Below, one piece after another: positions 23,778 to 36,044 of a DNA stretch of 64,000 nt. The translations under genes were made by a program, and so were the position numbers. Position 1 is the first letter of the stretch, and every line of letters starts with the position of its first letter. Origin of the DNA: Tolypeutes matacus (lineage: Eukaryota; Chordata; Mammalia; Cingulata; Chlamyphoridae); assembly GCA_026826555.1 (NCBI GenBank), contig JAKSZT010053764.1, positions 13,970,543 to 14,034,542 of the forward strand, in the 5' to 3' direction. The notes beneath the pieces are model-generated. The model had not been told where the DNA came from. It was given only the letters and a program-made list of their open reading frames with translations, and did not search any database.

Positions 23778-24955
23778 AAGTCACTTTTTGAGGATGCTGT
23801 TCCAACACTCAACAATACCAGATGTGAGCAATCCATGACTATTAGCCCATCATTGAGTAGCTTTTGCAATACATGTAAGGCAGCATATTCTGGGGATTAG
23901 GACATGGATGCTTTTAGGAGGCTATTATTCTCCTTACTATAGGGACTTAATGGATTTAAACTTAATTCTGGTTAAGTTTTATAAAAACGTCCTTGTCCTT
24001 CTTATATTTGACCCTTCTGGATGAAAATTCTGAGTACAACTAGGGGATAATTTTTTAAAGGTGAAGTTATAGCTACTGGATTGGGACACACATTTTGTGG
24101 ATGTAGAGGCTGAGCAGCAACCCTGGCACCTAAGGAAGAAATGTGTAGACTCTGGGAAGTGTGGGGAAGGGATGGGCCTTGGTGATCTTTGTCTTTCTGA
24201 ATCACCTCTGGATTCTTCCTTATAAAGAAAAATGTCCTGGTGTTTCTCTCTGAAACTCTTCAAGTGCCTGAAAATTAAGTGACTGCTGGAACTTCCATCT
24301 CCTGCCAGATAATTCTGATAACAATGTGATTCCTGTTCTTAATCTTCCTGAGAAGTCTATCAGAAAAAGTAAGAGGTGGCCCTGGCTCGCTCGTTCACCT
24401 CCCTCACAGAATGCCTGGCAACACCTCCAGATGCTTTCCCTACCCTTATTCCTGCAGCAGTTCTTGGCCATCCATGGGTTAGATGAATGCCACCTTCCCT
24501 GAGGACACAGGCTAGACTTCATTCCAAGACAGACTGGTCTGATTGCTTTAGGCAGTCTCTCCCATACAAGGTCTAGACACAATCAAACTGAACTGAGATT
24601 TAGGAAACCATACTGGAGGCACTGTCAACCTGGGCCCCCAACTGAGGCAGGTCCTATTTGCAGCCACAACAATTGTAAACAACACATCCTTTCCAGGGGC
24701 ATGTGCAGCCTTGGGATTGTATTTCCAGTGTGGAAGTCAGGCATTAACCTGACTCCCTCCTAAAAATATAATGACTTGTGCTTTGGGTGTGGCCATAAGG
24801 GAACTTCATATGTTTACAGAAACACCACTTTGGCCCTAGAAGCCATTCAAATCAGCCTCAATTTGCCAGCCAGGGTGGAGTCTGTGCAATCACTATACAT
24901 CCTGCTGTATTAACGCCTCAGGCCAAGTGTAAAAGTCCATACAGAAACTTGTGAC
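23778..24955. other. Non-coding stretch, nothing recognised
   Basis: The 120-codon minus frame at 24220-24582 has no recognisable domain and no splice-site context. No repeat family identified. Confidence 0.4.
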
Positions 24956-25086
24956 GATATCACCTGAATTTTTTTTTTTTAATTAAATTATTTTTTATTG
25001 TGGGTAAAAATCAAAATTTTCACAATACATACCAATATTTATAAAATGATATATAAATATATATGCATATATGTGCATTTGCTTAC

Positions 25087-25148
<62 letters not shown>

Positions 25149-25304
25149 TAAGAGGTGCTTAGATTACCTAAATATTACACACAAGCTACCGGGATTCCCA
25201 TGTTCCCCACCTCTCACACCTCCCACCACATCCCACACAAACATCTCCCACAGAGCGTGATCTACTATGTGAACTGTGGTCTATGGTTGATATCACCTGA
25301 ATTT
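24956..25304 (-). mobile_element. 5'-truncated L1 3' end with 16-bp target duplications
   Basis: GATATCACCTGAATTT occurs at 24956-24971 and 25289-25304. The 317-bp insert has poly-T at its left. In sense it matches the last 320 bases of the L1 at 58.25-58.6 kb ('ggagatgtttgtgtgggatg', 'ggtaatctaagcacctctta', a (TA)n run, 'tttgtaagcaaatg', 'gattttacccacaata'-like tail). It is very young-looking: the target duplications are perfect. Confidence 0.9.
25096..25146. repeat. (TA)n microsatellite inside the L1 tail
   Basis: About 25 uninterrupted TA units at the position where the 58.4-kb L1 also carries (TA)n. Confidence 0.95.
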
Positions 25305-25689
25305 GAAGTTAGATTCTGATAGTGCATGAGATTTATCTTGCTAAGTTTGTCTGAGTCACTGGGGAGGGGAAGAGGGAGGTTGAAGTTGATACTGAAAGCT
25401 CTCCTTTTCTAACTGCCTGAATCCTGCTGATAATAGTCTTGATTAAATGTTGTGTGAGATTAAGTGAAGAGATTTTGTCTCAGAGTAATCTGAGTGCCTA
25501 TACTCTTTATAAATTCATCAGAAGCCAAAGTGGTACAGAAACAAGGAGTGGATATTATTGGAAGACAACTCTCCATGGCTCTCTCACATTTCTGCATATC
25601 TTGTAAGCAGAGGCACTGGTAGCTTTTGATCCAGACTATCTTTTCAAGTACATTTGTATAGCAAAGATGCTTGGCCAAGGGCAAGCTTG

Positions 25690-26400
25690 TTTGCTATCTA
25701 GTATAATAACAAAGATAATGTCTCCCACTGGAGCATAGATTGGGCAGGTTGGTTTACAGCCCATTATAAGAGATTTGTTTTCCTAAATGTGGGGTTCCTC
25801 ATCTGAGAACAAACCCACTTCATGCACAACATGCCCTTGGCCCTTCTACATCATCCCCTGGTATCTGGGCAAAAAGGGGTGAGGCAGACTAGCTTAGGGA
25901 ATGAAAAGATGAATCTGGGACCCAGCAGAAAACCACTGCCGTGAAACATGTGGCCATGGAATTCCATCTGGAAATCCTCTGAGAGAAAGACCCCACCAGA
26001 AACCAGCTGGAAGAACCCAGGAGAATTTTCCTTGATCATCCAGGATCAAGGAAAAGCCCCAGATATTCTCAAGGGGCCTTATCATTGGCCCGCCTGGGGG
26101 AATTGGTAATCAGTCAAAATAACAAACCGGGGCCCCTCCCCTGAACATTAGCAAGTGGGAGGAATAATTAATGGTTTAAAAAGCAAGCACAGAAGTTAAA
26201 TCAACCCTTTTCCTCTCTCTTTCTGGACCAGCCCACAAGTATACTTGGGAACCCGTAATCTGTTATTTTCTCCCATTTCTCTTCTCTTCTCTCATTTCCT
26301 TTATAAACTACTGGCCTAACTAAACTGGCATGTTCATGTTCTTAAATTCTTTTATGTAATATAGCCAAGAACTTAGAGGAAATCTGGTTACAGGGGGAAG
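25690..26400 (+). mobile_element. Possible degenerate ERV LTR
   Basis: The region has LTR-like features: a GC-richer front, a pyrimidine-rich 'ttttcctctctctttctgga', then 'ataaactactggcctaacta' and 'gttcatgttcttaaattc', reminiscent of R-U5 of gammaretrovirus-like LTRs. I could not find convincing TG...CA ends or a target duplication, so this remains a suggestion. Confidence 0.35.
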
Positions 26401-27085
26401 TAATGCCAATATGAAGCTCATGCTTCTTCCAGTGCCATGAGTAATAAAATTCTTTTTCTCTGACCCAGGAATCTTGTGTTTTCTTCCAGCATCCATGAAA
26501 CTATAGTGGACTAAGTTGTTAGCTTGAAACTAGAGTGAAATCCCAGACCCTTCACAATTCTTGATAGCTACCTCTCTGTGGTTTTGTCTACTACTTTATT
26601 CCAACTGTACCCAAGATTTTATTTTTCCCTAATCTAAGTACCACTGATAATTTATACAAACACTATCATAGCACTTATTTTATTGAAACATTTATGGAAA
26701 TGTTTCTCTCACTTGGCTTTGTGCTGCTAAGGCAAAGGTCTGTGGCTTACCTGTCTTTGAAGTCTCAACTACTAGTATAAAATAGATGCTTAAGACATGA
26801 ATTGAGTTGGAGTATTTGAAACAGCCAAATTGTGTCCCTTCAGAATCCACTTGTCTCTTTGCCATGGTAGAGTCTCCATCAGGTCCTTATTTAGGGATGA
26901 AGTTGTAAGATATTTTGGTCCAGTCATAGAGTTGGATATCATGACAACTTCTAGCTCAGCCACTCAACTATTCACAGATCCTCTGGTGGCAGAACTACAA
27001 GAACGGCCTATAGATGGGAGCCAGAGGGAGGCAATGCCCTGCCATAGAAAGCTATTTCTCCAAATATCTTTACCTAAATTTTAGG
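26401..27085. other. Non-coding stretch, nothing recognised
   Basis: No repeat or coding feature identified. The frame at 26830-27084 is short and unremarkable. Confidence 0.4.
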
Positions 27086-27562
27086 TGTCTTAGTTTGCCC
27101 AGGCTGCTATGACAAAAACCATACAATAGGTTGGCTTAAACAACAGGGATTTATTGTCTCAAGGTTTTGGAGACTAGAAGTCCAAAATCAAGGTGCAAGC
27201 AAGGTCATACTTTCTCCAAAATTTGTTGTGTTCTGCTGCTAGCTTCCCAGCAATCCTCTTCTCATGGTGATCTCTCTATCTCTCTAAATTCATTCTCCTA
27301 CTTCTGGCTTCTACTGACTTCTGTCTTCTTTTAACTGACTGTTAGAATTTCCTCTGCCAGGTCCATATAGATTAAGGCCCATGCTAATCCAATTTAGCCT
27401 CATCTAAGTAGGATCTTTGAATATGTTATTCTCTAAATTAGTCCACACCTTTACTAATAAAAACATCCTCAAAGGTCCTATTTACAAGTGAGTTCACACC
27501 AATAAGAATGCTGATTAAGACTTGACTATGTCTTTTGTGGGGGGCATGATTCAATCCCATTT
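27086..27562 (-). mobile_element. Solo LTR, MLT1-like (MaLR)
   Basis: Antisense MLT1 wording: TGTCTTAGTTTGCCCAGGCT, 'ggcttaaacaacagggattt', 'agaagtccaaaatcaaggtg', 'tttacaagtgagttcacacc', and an end near 'ggggggcatgattcaatccc'. No internal sequence is attached. Confidence 0.85.
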
Positions 27563-28404
27563 CCCTTGACAGCTTTTGTAAGACTCAAAATCCCTAGCAT
27601 AGAGAAGATAAGAGTACCATGATTTCTAAATCTAACTATGGCTCCTCTACAACCTTCCTAAGAAAGGCAAATTCATTTTTCTATCCTTTGTAGCTCTTAA
27701 TTGTCATCAGCATCCTCTTCTCCCTGCTTATGAGTAGAGATGAGAGACAGGAGTTCAAGAAGGCAACAATGGTGCCCACTGTTACCACCAATGAAATGGG
27801 GTTTCACTTTCTAAAAGGGGGCTTTAAATGAGATCAGATCTCCATGGGAAAGGATTTTCCTTTCTCAGCATCTCTTTTTTTAAGGAAAATAAAAATTCCC
27901 TTTCTGTAGGCATAGTTTGGTCATAACTATTGTATTTGGCACACTTTAAAAACAATCTTCCATCAAGGTGTAGAAATATATTTGAAACAGCTTCCCCATT
28001 CCTCTCCCTCTCAAGAAAAAGCAGAGTATAAAAATTTGCAGTTACAACAATGTCCTTTACTTAAAAGAAACTGGGCACATGCATAAAACAGATTTTTAGA
28101 GATTTGTAAACACATTTTATTAAAATGGAGTCAAAGAGTCCACCTGTACTGAAAAAGATATTGATAAGCACTGATGAAAGAAAATGTCCTTACTGCCACC
28201 TTTGAACAGAAATTATGCTTGATTATATTTTAATTAAACAGCTCCACCCAGATCAGCATCTTCTAAAAATAAATAATTCATCTTTATTGCTTCTTCTGTT
28301 CCTTACCGCTCACTGATAATACTCTGTGGTTAAAATGATTTGGGAAACTACTTTCTAATATGAAAGGTGAAAGGAACAAACAAACATTACAGCATAATAA
28401 CTTA
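27563..28404. other. Non-coding stretch, nothing recognised
   Basis: AT-rich sequence without a nameable repeat or frame. Confidence 0.4.
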
Positions 28405-28610
28405 AGAGCCTGGGCTGAGTCTCAACTCTGTGCTTTACTAGTTTTGGGCAAATCACTTAAGTTTAATAAGCCTAAATTTCCTCACCTTTAAAGTGGCCAA
28501 TATGACGTCAACCTCAGAGGCTTTGTGAGGATAAATAAAATAATAAAGAAGTGTTTCCACAGTGCTTGGCACATGGTAAGTGTTCAAAGGTTACTAATAG
28601 TTACCATTTT
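28405..28610 (+). mobile_element. MIR SINE
   Basis: Sense MIR: 'aagagcctgggctgagtct', 'ttttgggcaaatcacttaag', 'cctaaatttcctcaccttta', 'ggctttgtgaggataaataa', 'gtgcttggcacatggtaagt'. One of the best preserved MIR copies here. Confidence 0.85.
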
Positions 28611-29225
28611 TTGAGGACTTACTACAAGTGCACCTAAAGTAATAGGAGATAATAACTATCCTTACTTTTGAGTTTAATTAAGCATCAAAACTTCCAGGGA
28701 AACACTTTATCTTTAGCTGTCTGCTCTGAACCTTAGTAAAAGTCCAATGTGAGCTTATTTCTTCCACACCCTTAGCATGTTGAAACCCTTTCACTATCCA
28801 GTCACATTCCTCTGAACACATTTCATGCTTTTTAAATATAAGTGACCGTCTACATAGAGGTCTTACAGATGGTGCCCACACTGCCCAAGGACTCTGTCCC
28901 TTACCTTGGTCTCTATGTTTCCATCCATACAGCCTAAAGTACAGTTAACCTTGGTGGAGGGGCTCATTAGGGAACATCTGAGTGTTTGTTAATCAAGGCC
29001 ATTAGTCAGCAGAAAACTTGAGTTAAGGGAACAATACCTCAGGCCCAGCTTCTCCTCATTTTTTTTTAGGTCTGACCCATGCTGATTGACCATGCCCAGA
29101 TTGCTGTCCTTAACTTTGGACTTTCCTGTTAGTGGCCAAGGTCTGAATTCTTGCCTGATCTTCCCTATGACATAAAGAGGAAGTCTATACTCCTACCTGT
29201 ATTCCACTCCTTGGAAGTGAATACT
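28611..29225. other. Non-coding stretch, nothing recognised
   Basis: No repeat or gene identified. The 67-codon minus frame at 28678-28881 has no recognisable features. Confidence 0.4.
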
Positions 29226-29840
29226 ATTAGCAACTTAGTGTGTATCCTTCTAGATTCTTCTGTATAGAAACATCTACCCAATTGTATGTAAATATATATA
29301 TATTATATAAGTATGTATACACTAATATACTATAATTTATATTATATACATATATAATTTTTAGAGAAATAGAATTGTAGGTTCTGCAACTTGCTTTTTT
29401 CAGTAAATGATATTTCAAAGACACCATTCCATATCAATACATATATAGATCTACCTTATTCTTTTAAATAATAGTATGATGTTCTACTATATTAGTGTAC
29501 TATACTATTTTAGCCAACCTCTTATTGATGGACATTCAGGTTGTTTCTAGTTTGGGAACTATCACAACCAACTCTACAGTAAATATCTTTGTAAATTATT
29601 TCTGAGTACTTGTTAGAGAATTTCTATAGCATAAATTCCTAGACATGGAATTGATGAGTCAAAGGGTATACTCAGTTAAAATTTTGATACATACTGTAAA
29701 AGTGCCCTTTTGCCCATTGTATTTAAGAATACTTGCTTGTTCTCAACACATCTCCAACTTTGGATGTTATCAACTTTTTTATTTTTGAGAATTCAATAGG
29801 CACAAAATTATTTTAATTTATATTTCATCAAATATTAATG
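29226..29840 (-). mobile_element. Old L1/HAL1-like fragment
   Basis: Antisense wording of old L1 3' regions: 'cttattgatggacattcagg', 'ttgtttctag', 'taaattcctagacatggaat', 'gatgagtcaaagggtat', 'catctccaactttgga', 'gaattcaataggcacaaaa'. An AT-rich (TATA) tract sits at 29283-29360. No frame is retained. Confidence 0.65.
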
Positions 29841-30194
29841 AAACAATATTATCACTGCAATTCTACTCTTCATGAAGCTCCGCCAGTGCTCCACCTTAAT
29901 TCTATGCCACATCATCCCTGTCAACCTGGTCCCATCACTATCACATTTAAGACAGATGCTTTGAGATTGTCTACCATCCCCATCATTTTATAGGAGAAAC
30001 TGTAACCAAGAGAAATCAGGTCATATGCCAGAGCTTAAACTTCTATTTAGTTAAAGATTTAAATTTAGAACTCTGTGCTTACTCTAAAATACAGTTTAGA
30101 GCTACTTGCCTGGGAAGATACTCTACTAAATCCAGCAAAGGAAAGATCATTGAGTAGGGTCAATGCAGTTATCGTCCTACTAGGTTATCTTTGG

Positions 30195-30290
30195 CAGACT
30201 CTACTTTCTTACTTGTTTTTAAATCCCTCTATTGTGTCTAGAGTGGTGTAGCAAGTACTAAATAATTGTTTATTAAATAAATGAATTGAG
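30195..30290 (+). mobile_element. L2 3'-end fragment
   Basis: 'agtactaaataattgtttat' followed by 'taaataaatgaattgag' resembles the L2 3' terminus (ctcaataaatatttgttgaa, then ATGA units). Short. Confidence 0.45.
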
Positions 30291-30591
30291 AGAAAGAAAA
30301 TAGGCCTTTCTGTTCTCTAGTGGTAAGAAGATAGCTTAGTAGGTGTCACTAGTAATTACAATATTGAAACCAAAAAGACAATGCTAGGTTGTTATTTATT
30401 TCATGTAATATGGTATGCAAATCATATTTGTGTATGTGTGTGAAAAAAAAAAAAAAAATGTTCAACAGATAAGATTATTTAACCAAGTGGACAAAGTTCA
30501 ATTGCATAATAGTGTCATATTTTATTTAAAAGTAAAGCCCTCAGATGTGGTAGAAGTGACCTGAGTGAGAACCAGGATCTGACACCACAGG

Positions 30592-30997
30592 AAGAATAAT
30601 TGATAAAAAGGCAGTGGTCACCAGAGGTTCTGAAGCATGGAGAGGGAAGAATAGGTGTAACATGTGGCATTTTAGGGACCTTGGAATTGTCCTTCATGAC
30701 ATTGCAATGACAGATACAGGCCATTATACATTTTGTCAAAACTTACAAAATTGTGTGGTGCAAAGTGTAAACTATAATATAAGCTATAAGCCATGGTTAG
30801 TAGCAATGCATCATTATGTGTTTATCAATTGTAACAAATGTACTACACTAATGAAAGATGTTGTTACTGGGGGCAAGTGTAGGAGGGGGAGGGAATGGGA
30901 TATATGGGAATCCCCTATATTTTTGATGTAATATTTATGTTATCTAAAGAGTCTTTAAAAATAAAAATAAAAAAGATTTTTTAAAAAAGAATAATTG
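30592..30997 (+). mobile_element. 5'-truncated L1 3' end with 11-bp target duplications
   Basis: AAGAATAATTG occurs at 30592-30602 and 30987-30997. The insert carries an older version of the L1 3' end: 'gttagtagcaatgcatcatt', 'ggaggggga', 'atgggaatcccc', 'gttatctaaagagtctttaa', then an A-rich tail. It lacks the (TA)n-containing terminal ~130 bases present at 58.4 kb. Confidence 0.8.
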
Positions 30998-31274
30998 GAA
31001 TAGAAAGTTCTGGTTAAGATTAATTATTTGATGTAAGAAATGGTCAAGCTCAGATGGATTTCCCCTGAAGGAAAATCAAGGGAATAAAATGGATGGAATG
31101 CAACTATGAGTCAAGAAAGGTAGTTGAACTCTAGCTGAAGTGCTTGGAATTGGGTCTAGGAACTTCCTTCCTCTTTGATTCCCAGTCCCTCCCTTAATCC
31201 ACCAACCACAGCATTCTCCCGTGTTCTATAATATTCCACCACCACACCACTCTCCACATTTTAAGAGGACACAA

Positions 31275-31865
31275 ATTGTATTTGTTTTCCATTACTGTAC
31301 AACAAATTAATGAAAACTCAAGTGTCTTAAAACAAGACCCATTTATTTTCTCATAGCTCTATAGGTCAGAAGTCCAGGCATTGCATAGCTGGATTCTCTG
31401 CCTAGAGTCCCTCAAAACTGAAATCAAGGTGTTGGCTGGGGCTGTTCCCATCTGGAACTCAGGGTCCTCTTCTGAGCTCATGTGGATTGTTGGTAGAATT
31501 TGGCTTCTTGAGGTTGCAGCATGGAGATGGAGATTTCTGTTTCCTTGCTGGCTGTCAGCTGGGGGTTACTCATAGCTTCTAAATACTACCCTTCCTCAGG
31601 TTGTATTCATGTGGTCCTGTCACAACATGGTAGCTTGTGTCTTCAAATCCAGCAGGTAATTCTCTCCAAACTACTATGACAGTAATATATAAAACATGAG
31701 GTAATCACCAGAGTAACTATTCCATCACCTTTGTCATGCCATGTAACCTAATCAAGGGAGTTACTATCCCACCATATTCACAGTTCTCACTCACACTCAA
31801 AGTGGGAAGATTGTACTAGGTGCTGGGAATCTAGGGGGTCATCTTAAAATTCTGCCTGCCATGCC
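31275..31865 (-). mobile_element. MLT1-like LTR (MaLR)
   Basis: Antisense LTR wording 'tattttctcatagctctata', 'ggtcagaagtccaggcattg', 'ctgaaatcaaggtgttggct', 'ccttgctggctgtcagctgg' and a terminal 'aaaattctgcctgcca'. Family assignment to MLT1 is by resemblance, and the ends are diverged. Confidence 0.65.
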
Positions 31866-33145
31866 AATATAAGAGATGGAAGCCCAAAGTGATTCTTGTG
31901 AAACACACATGAAGTAACCATGACTAGTAGACATGAGGGAAAATGCTAAGCCTCATTTAGCAACCTAGGAATAGAAGTTATAACAAAAAGACTACCCCTT
32001 GGAAAGGTTTTAAACAAGGGAGAGATGTGGTCAGAAAACTTTGAATATATTTTAATTTGAAAATGATTATCTCCAGGTACATCTCAAGACATAAATAAAT
32101 GAAATTTCAGATTTTCCAAATCCTAAATAATGGTATTAAATCAACACAAGTTCTGGTATTTAGTTACTTAAAAATAATTCACTATAACAAATAATCAGAA
32201 TACTAAAAATCAATATTATAATAACTGTCTCCTGAACTTGGGGAAATAAAGCAACACCAATTCCATAAAATGAATCTATTAAAAGATACCTAAACATTAA
32301 GTAAGCATATTCCTTTTCTAAATGTAGAAATATGTTTTTTTTTCCGTATCAGTTAAAACTCTGTCCTATTTCCTAGTCAGCTCATATTCTTTTACAATTG
32401 AAAACAGAGCATTTCTTCTTTCTTTTGTACTCTTCCACATTCCATTAACTCTGTACTTTCATTCTCCTCTCTGATTTTTAATGAAGCCCCTCTTTCCCTT
32501 TTCCAGTTAATTTTTTAAATAGAATTTCACTGATGCTGAAACACCCACTGCCTGCTGTTACCTAAAGGCAAAATCCTTGCCACCCATGGGAAATGAATGG
32601 ATTGCATATTTCAAACAAATAAATATAAACAGCTTAACTAGTGACACATTCTGACTTTGGCTTTCTAATTCATTGGCTCTGATATATCCTTTAGCTGAGC
32701 TGAGTTTAACGATTTAAACCTGTTGCTCAGCCCAGAGTAGAAATGCAGTGATGGTTCTTGGAGGTTAGCACAAGCACCCCCAAAAATTATTCTTTTATTC
32801 TCTTTTCCTTAAATAACCTCTTAAAGAGCAGGAGATCTCAAGAATTCACTGTTCATTTTTAAGCTTTCCAATTTTAAATCAATGGCTCAAATAACCAAAA
32901 AACTTGGATTACCAATGTCTTGAATTTGGAAAGGGTCTCAGGTACCTCACACAGGTAAGAGAATCATAGGACTTGAGGAGCAATAAATTTAAGCAGCTGG
33001 CCACTGTTCAACAAGTCTTCATCATGTCTTGAACCAAACTATCACAAGGAGCTTCTTGTCCATTGTATCTGACTCCTTTCTCTCACTACTGTGACCCATC
33101 TTTACAATGCCTTTAGAGTGATATTTTAAAAACTAAGTTCACTGC
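31866..33145. other. Mostly unrecognised non-coding sequence
   Basis: AT-rich. A weak L2-like phrase ('ttacaatgcctttagagtga') occurs near 33103, but nothing else could be named. Confidence 0.4.
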
Positions 33146-33149
33146 CATA

Positions 33150-33345
33150 TGCTGTAGTAGAAAGAATAAGGACTTTTAGAATCAGAAATACTTGATTCAA
33201 ATCTTGGCTCTCCTGTGGAGAGTTAAGCCAACTAATTACTTAAACTGTGTACAGTTTCATCTTTAAAAAATGAAATAATATTTGTCTTCTTGTTTAATCC
33301 TGTTATGAAGATTAAATATATAATGCTGTAACTGGTACATATGAG
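33150..33345 (+). mobile_element. MIR SINE
   Basis: Sense MIR, diverged: 'gctgtagtagaaagaataag', 'gattcaaatcttggctctcc', 'agttaagccaactaattact', 'gttatgaagattaaatatat'. Confidence 0.7.
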
Positions 33346-33394
33346 ATTCTCATTTGTTCATTTGTAAAACTCCTTTTATTCCTTCTTAAAATCA

Positions 33395-34470
33395 GACTGA
33401 CTTCCTCTTTTTTTTTTGTCCCCATCAATGTTTTTTGTTTTTTATTTTTTAAAATATACTTTGATTATGTAAATATTGCACAAAAAAATATAGGGATTCC
33501 CATATGCCCCACTCTCCACACCTCCCACACCCTTCCACATAAACAATGTCATTCATTAGTTCATTGCAATTGATAAACGCATCCTGGGGCACTGCTACTA
33601 AGCATGGATTATAGTTTACATTGTAGTTTACATTCTCTCCCACTCAATTCTGTAGGTTATGGCAAGATATATAATGGCCTGTATCTGTCATTGCAATATC
33701 ATTCAGGTCAATTCCAAGTCCTGAAAATGTCCCTATATTGCACCTCTTTTTCCCTTTCCCTGACTAGCCACTGTCTCCTCATCAATGATATAATTCCTTC
33801 CATTGCTAGAATCACAATAAGTCTATAGTAGAATACCAGTAAGTCTACTCTAGTCTGTATTTTATTCCCCAATCCTGAGGATTCTGGGATGGTGATGCCC
33901 ACTCCACCTCTAATTGAGAGGGGGCTTCGATCCCATATAGCTGATGGATGAGACTCTCAAAGTTGTAGACTTTCTCAGTTCCTTGGTGTGGTTGGTGTCA
34001 ATCTTCACCTCCTTGTTAGTTACCCTGGATGAGTACAATGAACTGAAGAGCTGGTGCAGCAACTCCACTGAGGCTCAGGACCCAGTTGGCACATGGACAG
34101 CCCAGAGATTAAAGTCTCTTGGACTCTACCATATGACCTGGCAATTCCACTACTGGGTATATACCCAGAAGAATTGAAATCAAGGACATGAACAGATATA
34201 TGCACACCAATGTTCATAGCAGCATTATTCACTGTTGCCAAAAGTTGGAATCAACCCAAATGCCTATCAACAGATGAATAGATAAACAAAATGTGGTATA
34301 AACATACAATGGAATATTACCCAACTGTAAGAAGGAATATAGTACTAACACATGGGATATCATTGATGAATCTTGAGGACCTTATGTTGAGTGAAGTAAG
34401 CCAGGCATTGAAAGACAAATATTATATGACCACTCTGATATGAATTATGCAAATCGACTGACTTCCTCTT
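33395..34470 (-). mobile_element. 5'-inverted L1 insertion (3' UTR plus inverted ORF2 C-terminus) with 15-bp target duplications
   Basis: GACTGACTTCCTCTT occurs at 33395-33409 and 34456-34470. Inside, 33410-34121 is the long L1 3' UTR in antisense with poly-T at the left, parallel to 9.1-9.8 kb. From 34122 to 34455 the orientation flips: the plus strand encodes the ORF2 C-terminus ('ccactactgggtatataccc', 'agtgaagtaagccaggca', then 'tatgaattatgc' after the stop). This is a single insertion with twin-primed inversion of its 5' part. It supports the idea that the long UTR module belongs to the same transcript as this ORF2, because both parts share one pair of target duplications. Confidence 0.9.
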
Positions 34471-34499
34471 ATCCATGCAATGATCCCAGAGTTAGATCA

Positions 34500-34585
34500 T
34501 GCAATGGTTGCATCAGAATCACCTGCAGATCTTAATACTAATTATTCCATTATTTGACCAGGTTTGAAAAGCACTGGATGCTCCT
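34500..34585 (+). mobile_element. MER5-like hAT remnant, internally deleted
   Basis: 'gcatcagaatcacctgcaga' and 'ccaggtttgaaaagcactgg' match the two ends of MER5-type elements with the centre missing. Confidence 0.5.
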
Positions 34586-34589
34586 CAGC

Positions 34590-34800
34590 ATATCATACAA
34601 TCTGGCCCCAATCTACAATTGCAACTTCATCTCCTATCTCTTCCCATCTTGAACTCTATAGTCTAGTCCAATTTACCTCCTGTTCCCTAGTTAGAAACCT
34701 TAAATTCTAACTGAAATTTCTTCTCTGTCTCCTAAACTCTAGCTAATCTTTCAGGACAATGAAGTATTCCATAGATTACCTCAAGAAGATGACAACCCAA
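34590..34800 (+). mobile_element. L2 LINE fragment
   Basis: 'tacaatctggccccaatcta', 'catctcctatctcttcccat', 'ctaatctttcaggacaatg' follow the order of the L2 3' region. Confidence 0.5.
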
Positions 34801-36044
34801 TTAGCTTTTCATATCTATATATCCTGCAATAACTAACCTGGTTTTTGCACATGGTTGACAAAATCAGAACTTAATTAATCAGGGGCTAACCTGCAAAATA
34901 TTGACTCTATAGGCAAAAGAAATTCAGAAAAAGTTTAAATAAATGTGGTCTATGAAAGTCAGGAAAATATCTTCCTGGCAGATGTAGAATTTCTACTGGA
35001 ATCCTATGTAGATAAAGTTTATCTTTTCAAATATATTTAGAGGACACATTTACATAGTCACATATTTTAATGGTTAGCAATACTCATCCTCTGCATCTTT
35101 CCATCAATTTCAATGTGAGTTTAAACCTATTTCCTAAGATCCAGTCTTAGGAAGAATAAGTAGAACTCACCCACAGCCTCTCTCCATATATGAAAACAGT
35201 TATTAAATTACTTACAGCCAATGTTTTATTTCCAGGCTAGTTTCATCTCATCTCTCCAATTCTCACTCATGTTCTTAAAACAGCCTACTAGGAACTTCTT
35301 TGTCTGGTTCTACAATACTCTCTTAGCCTATTATGGTTGGATTATTATATTAATTTGAGAACTGAAAATAGCCAGCTCATGAAACCAGTCAGTTTAAATG
35401 GGAGATTGTACAGCATAACAGCTCTTGGGAGTCTGTTAGAAGCTTTTTCACTTCCCATAATCTTATTTTTTTATTTCCCTTTTTTGAATAATTGTTATTC
35501 ATCCAGACTTACCCAAGACTGCAATTCTGCATTTACATCTGCAAGAACTTTCAGGACCTTGATATGTAATTTTTCTGGCTCTGAAGAACTATGTTAATTT
35601 AAAGAACCCAGGTGCTCTCCCACATTGTTTGGACTTCAAATATTCCTTATCCATGCTTGTTCTACTCTTTGCAGTTTAGATAATTTGCACAGAGCAAAAA
35701 AAAAAACAAAACAAAACACACACAAATATCTCCAGTGTAGTGACAGGGCAGGCACTTCAAGACTGGGAAATTGGGGGTTTTATCTTAAGGTTAGTCAGTC
35801 ACACTGTATGTGTGACTTCAGGCAAAGCTTAAAATCAATTTTTACTCCATTTCCTTATCCACAAAAATAACAAAACTCAGATCCTACTTTCATACTTGCC
35901 CTCAGATAATGTACTTCCCACCATCTTTCATAGATGTACTTCTGTAAGAACATATATGTTACCAGAGAGATCCCTGTGTGTCTACAACAGTCATATTGCT
36001 TTTAATATCCAAATGGCTCCAGGTCACCATTTTTTTTAAATGAA
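34801..36044. other. Non-coding stretch, nothing recognised
   Basis: No named repeat and no frame with protein character. It includes a short A-rich/CA-rich patch at 35695-35725. Confidence 0.4.

Noticed and set aside
24220..24582. 120-codon minus-strand frame, possible exon
   Set aside because: No recognisable domain and no convincing splice sites; length is within chance expectation.
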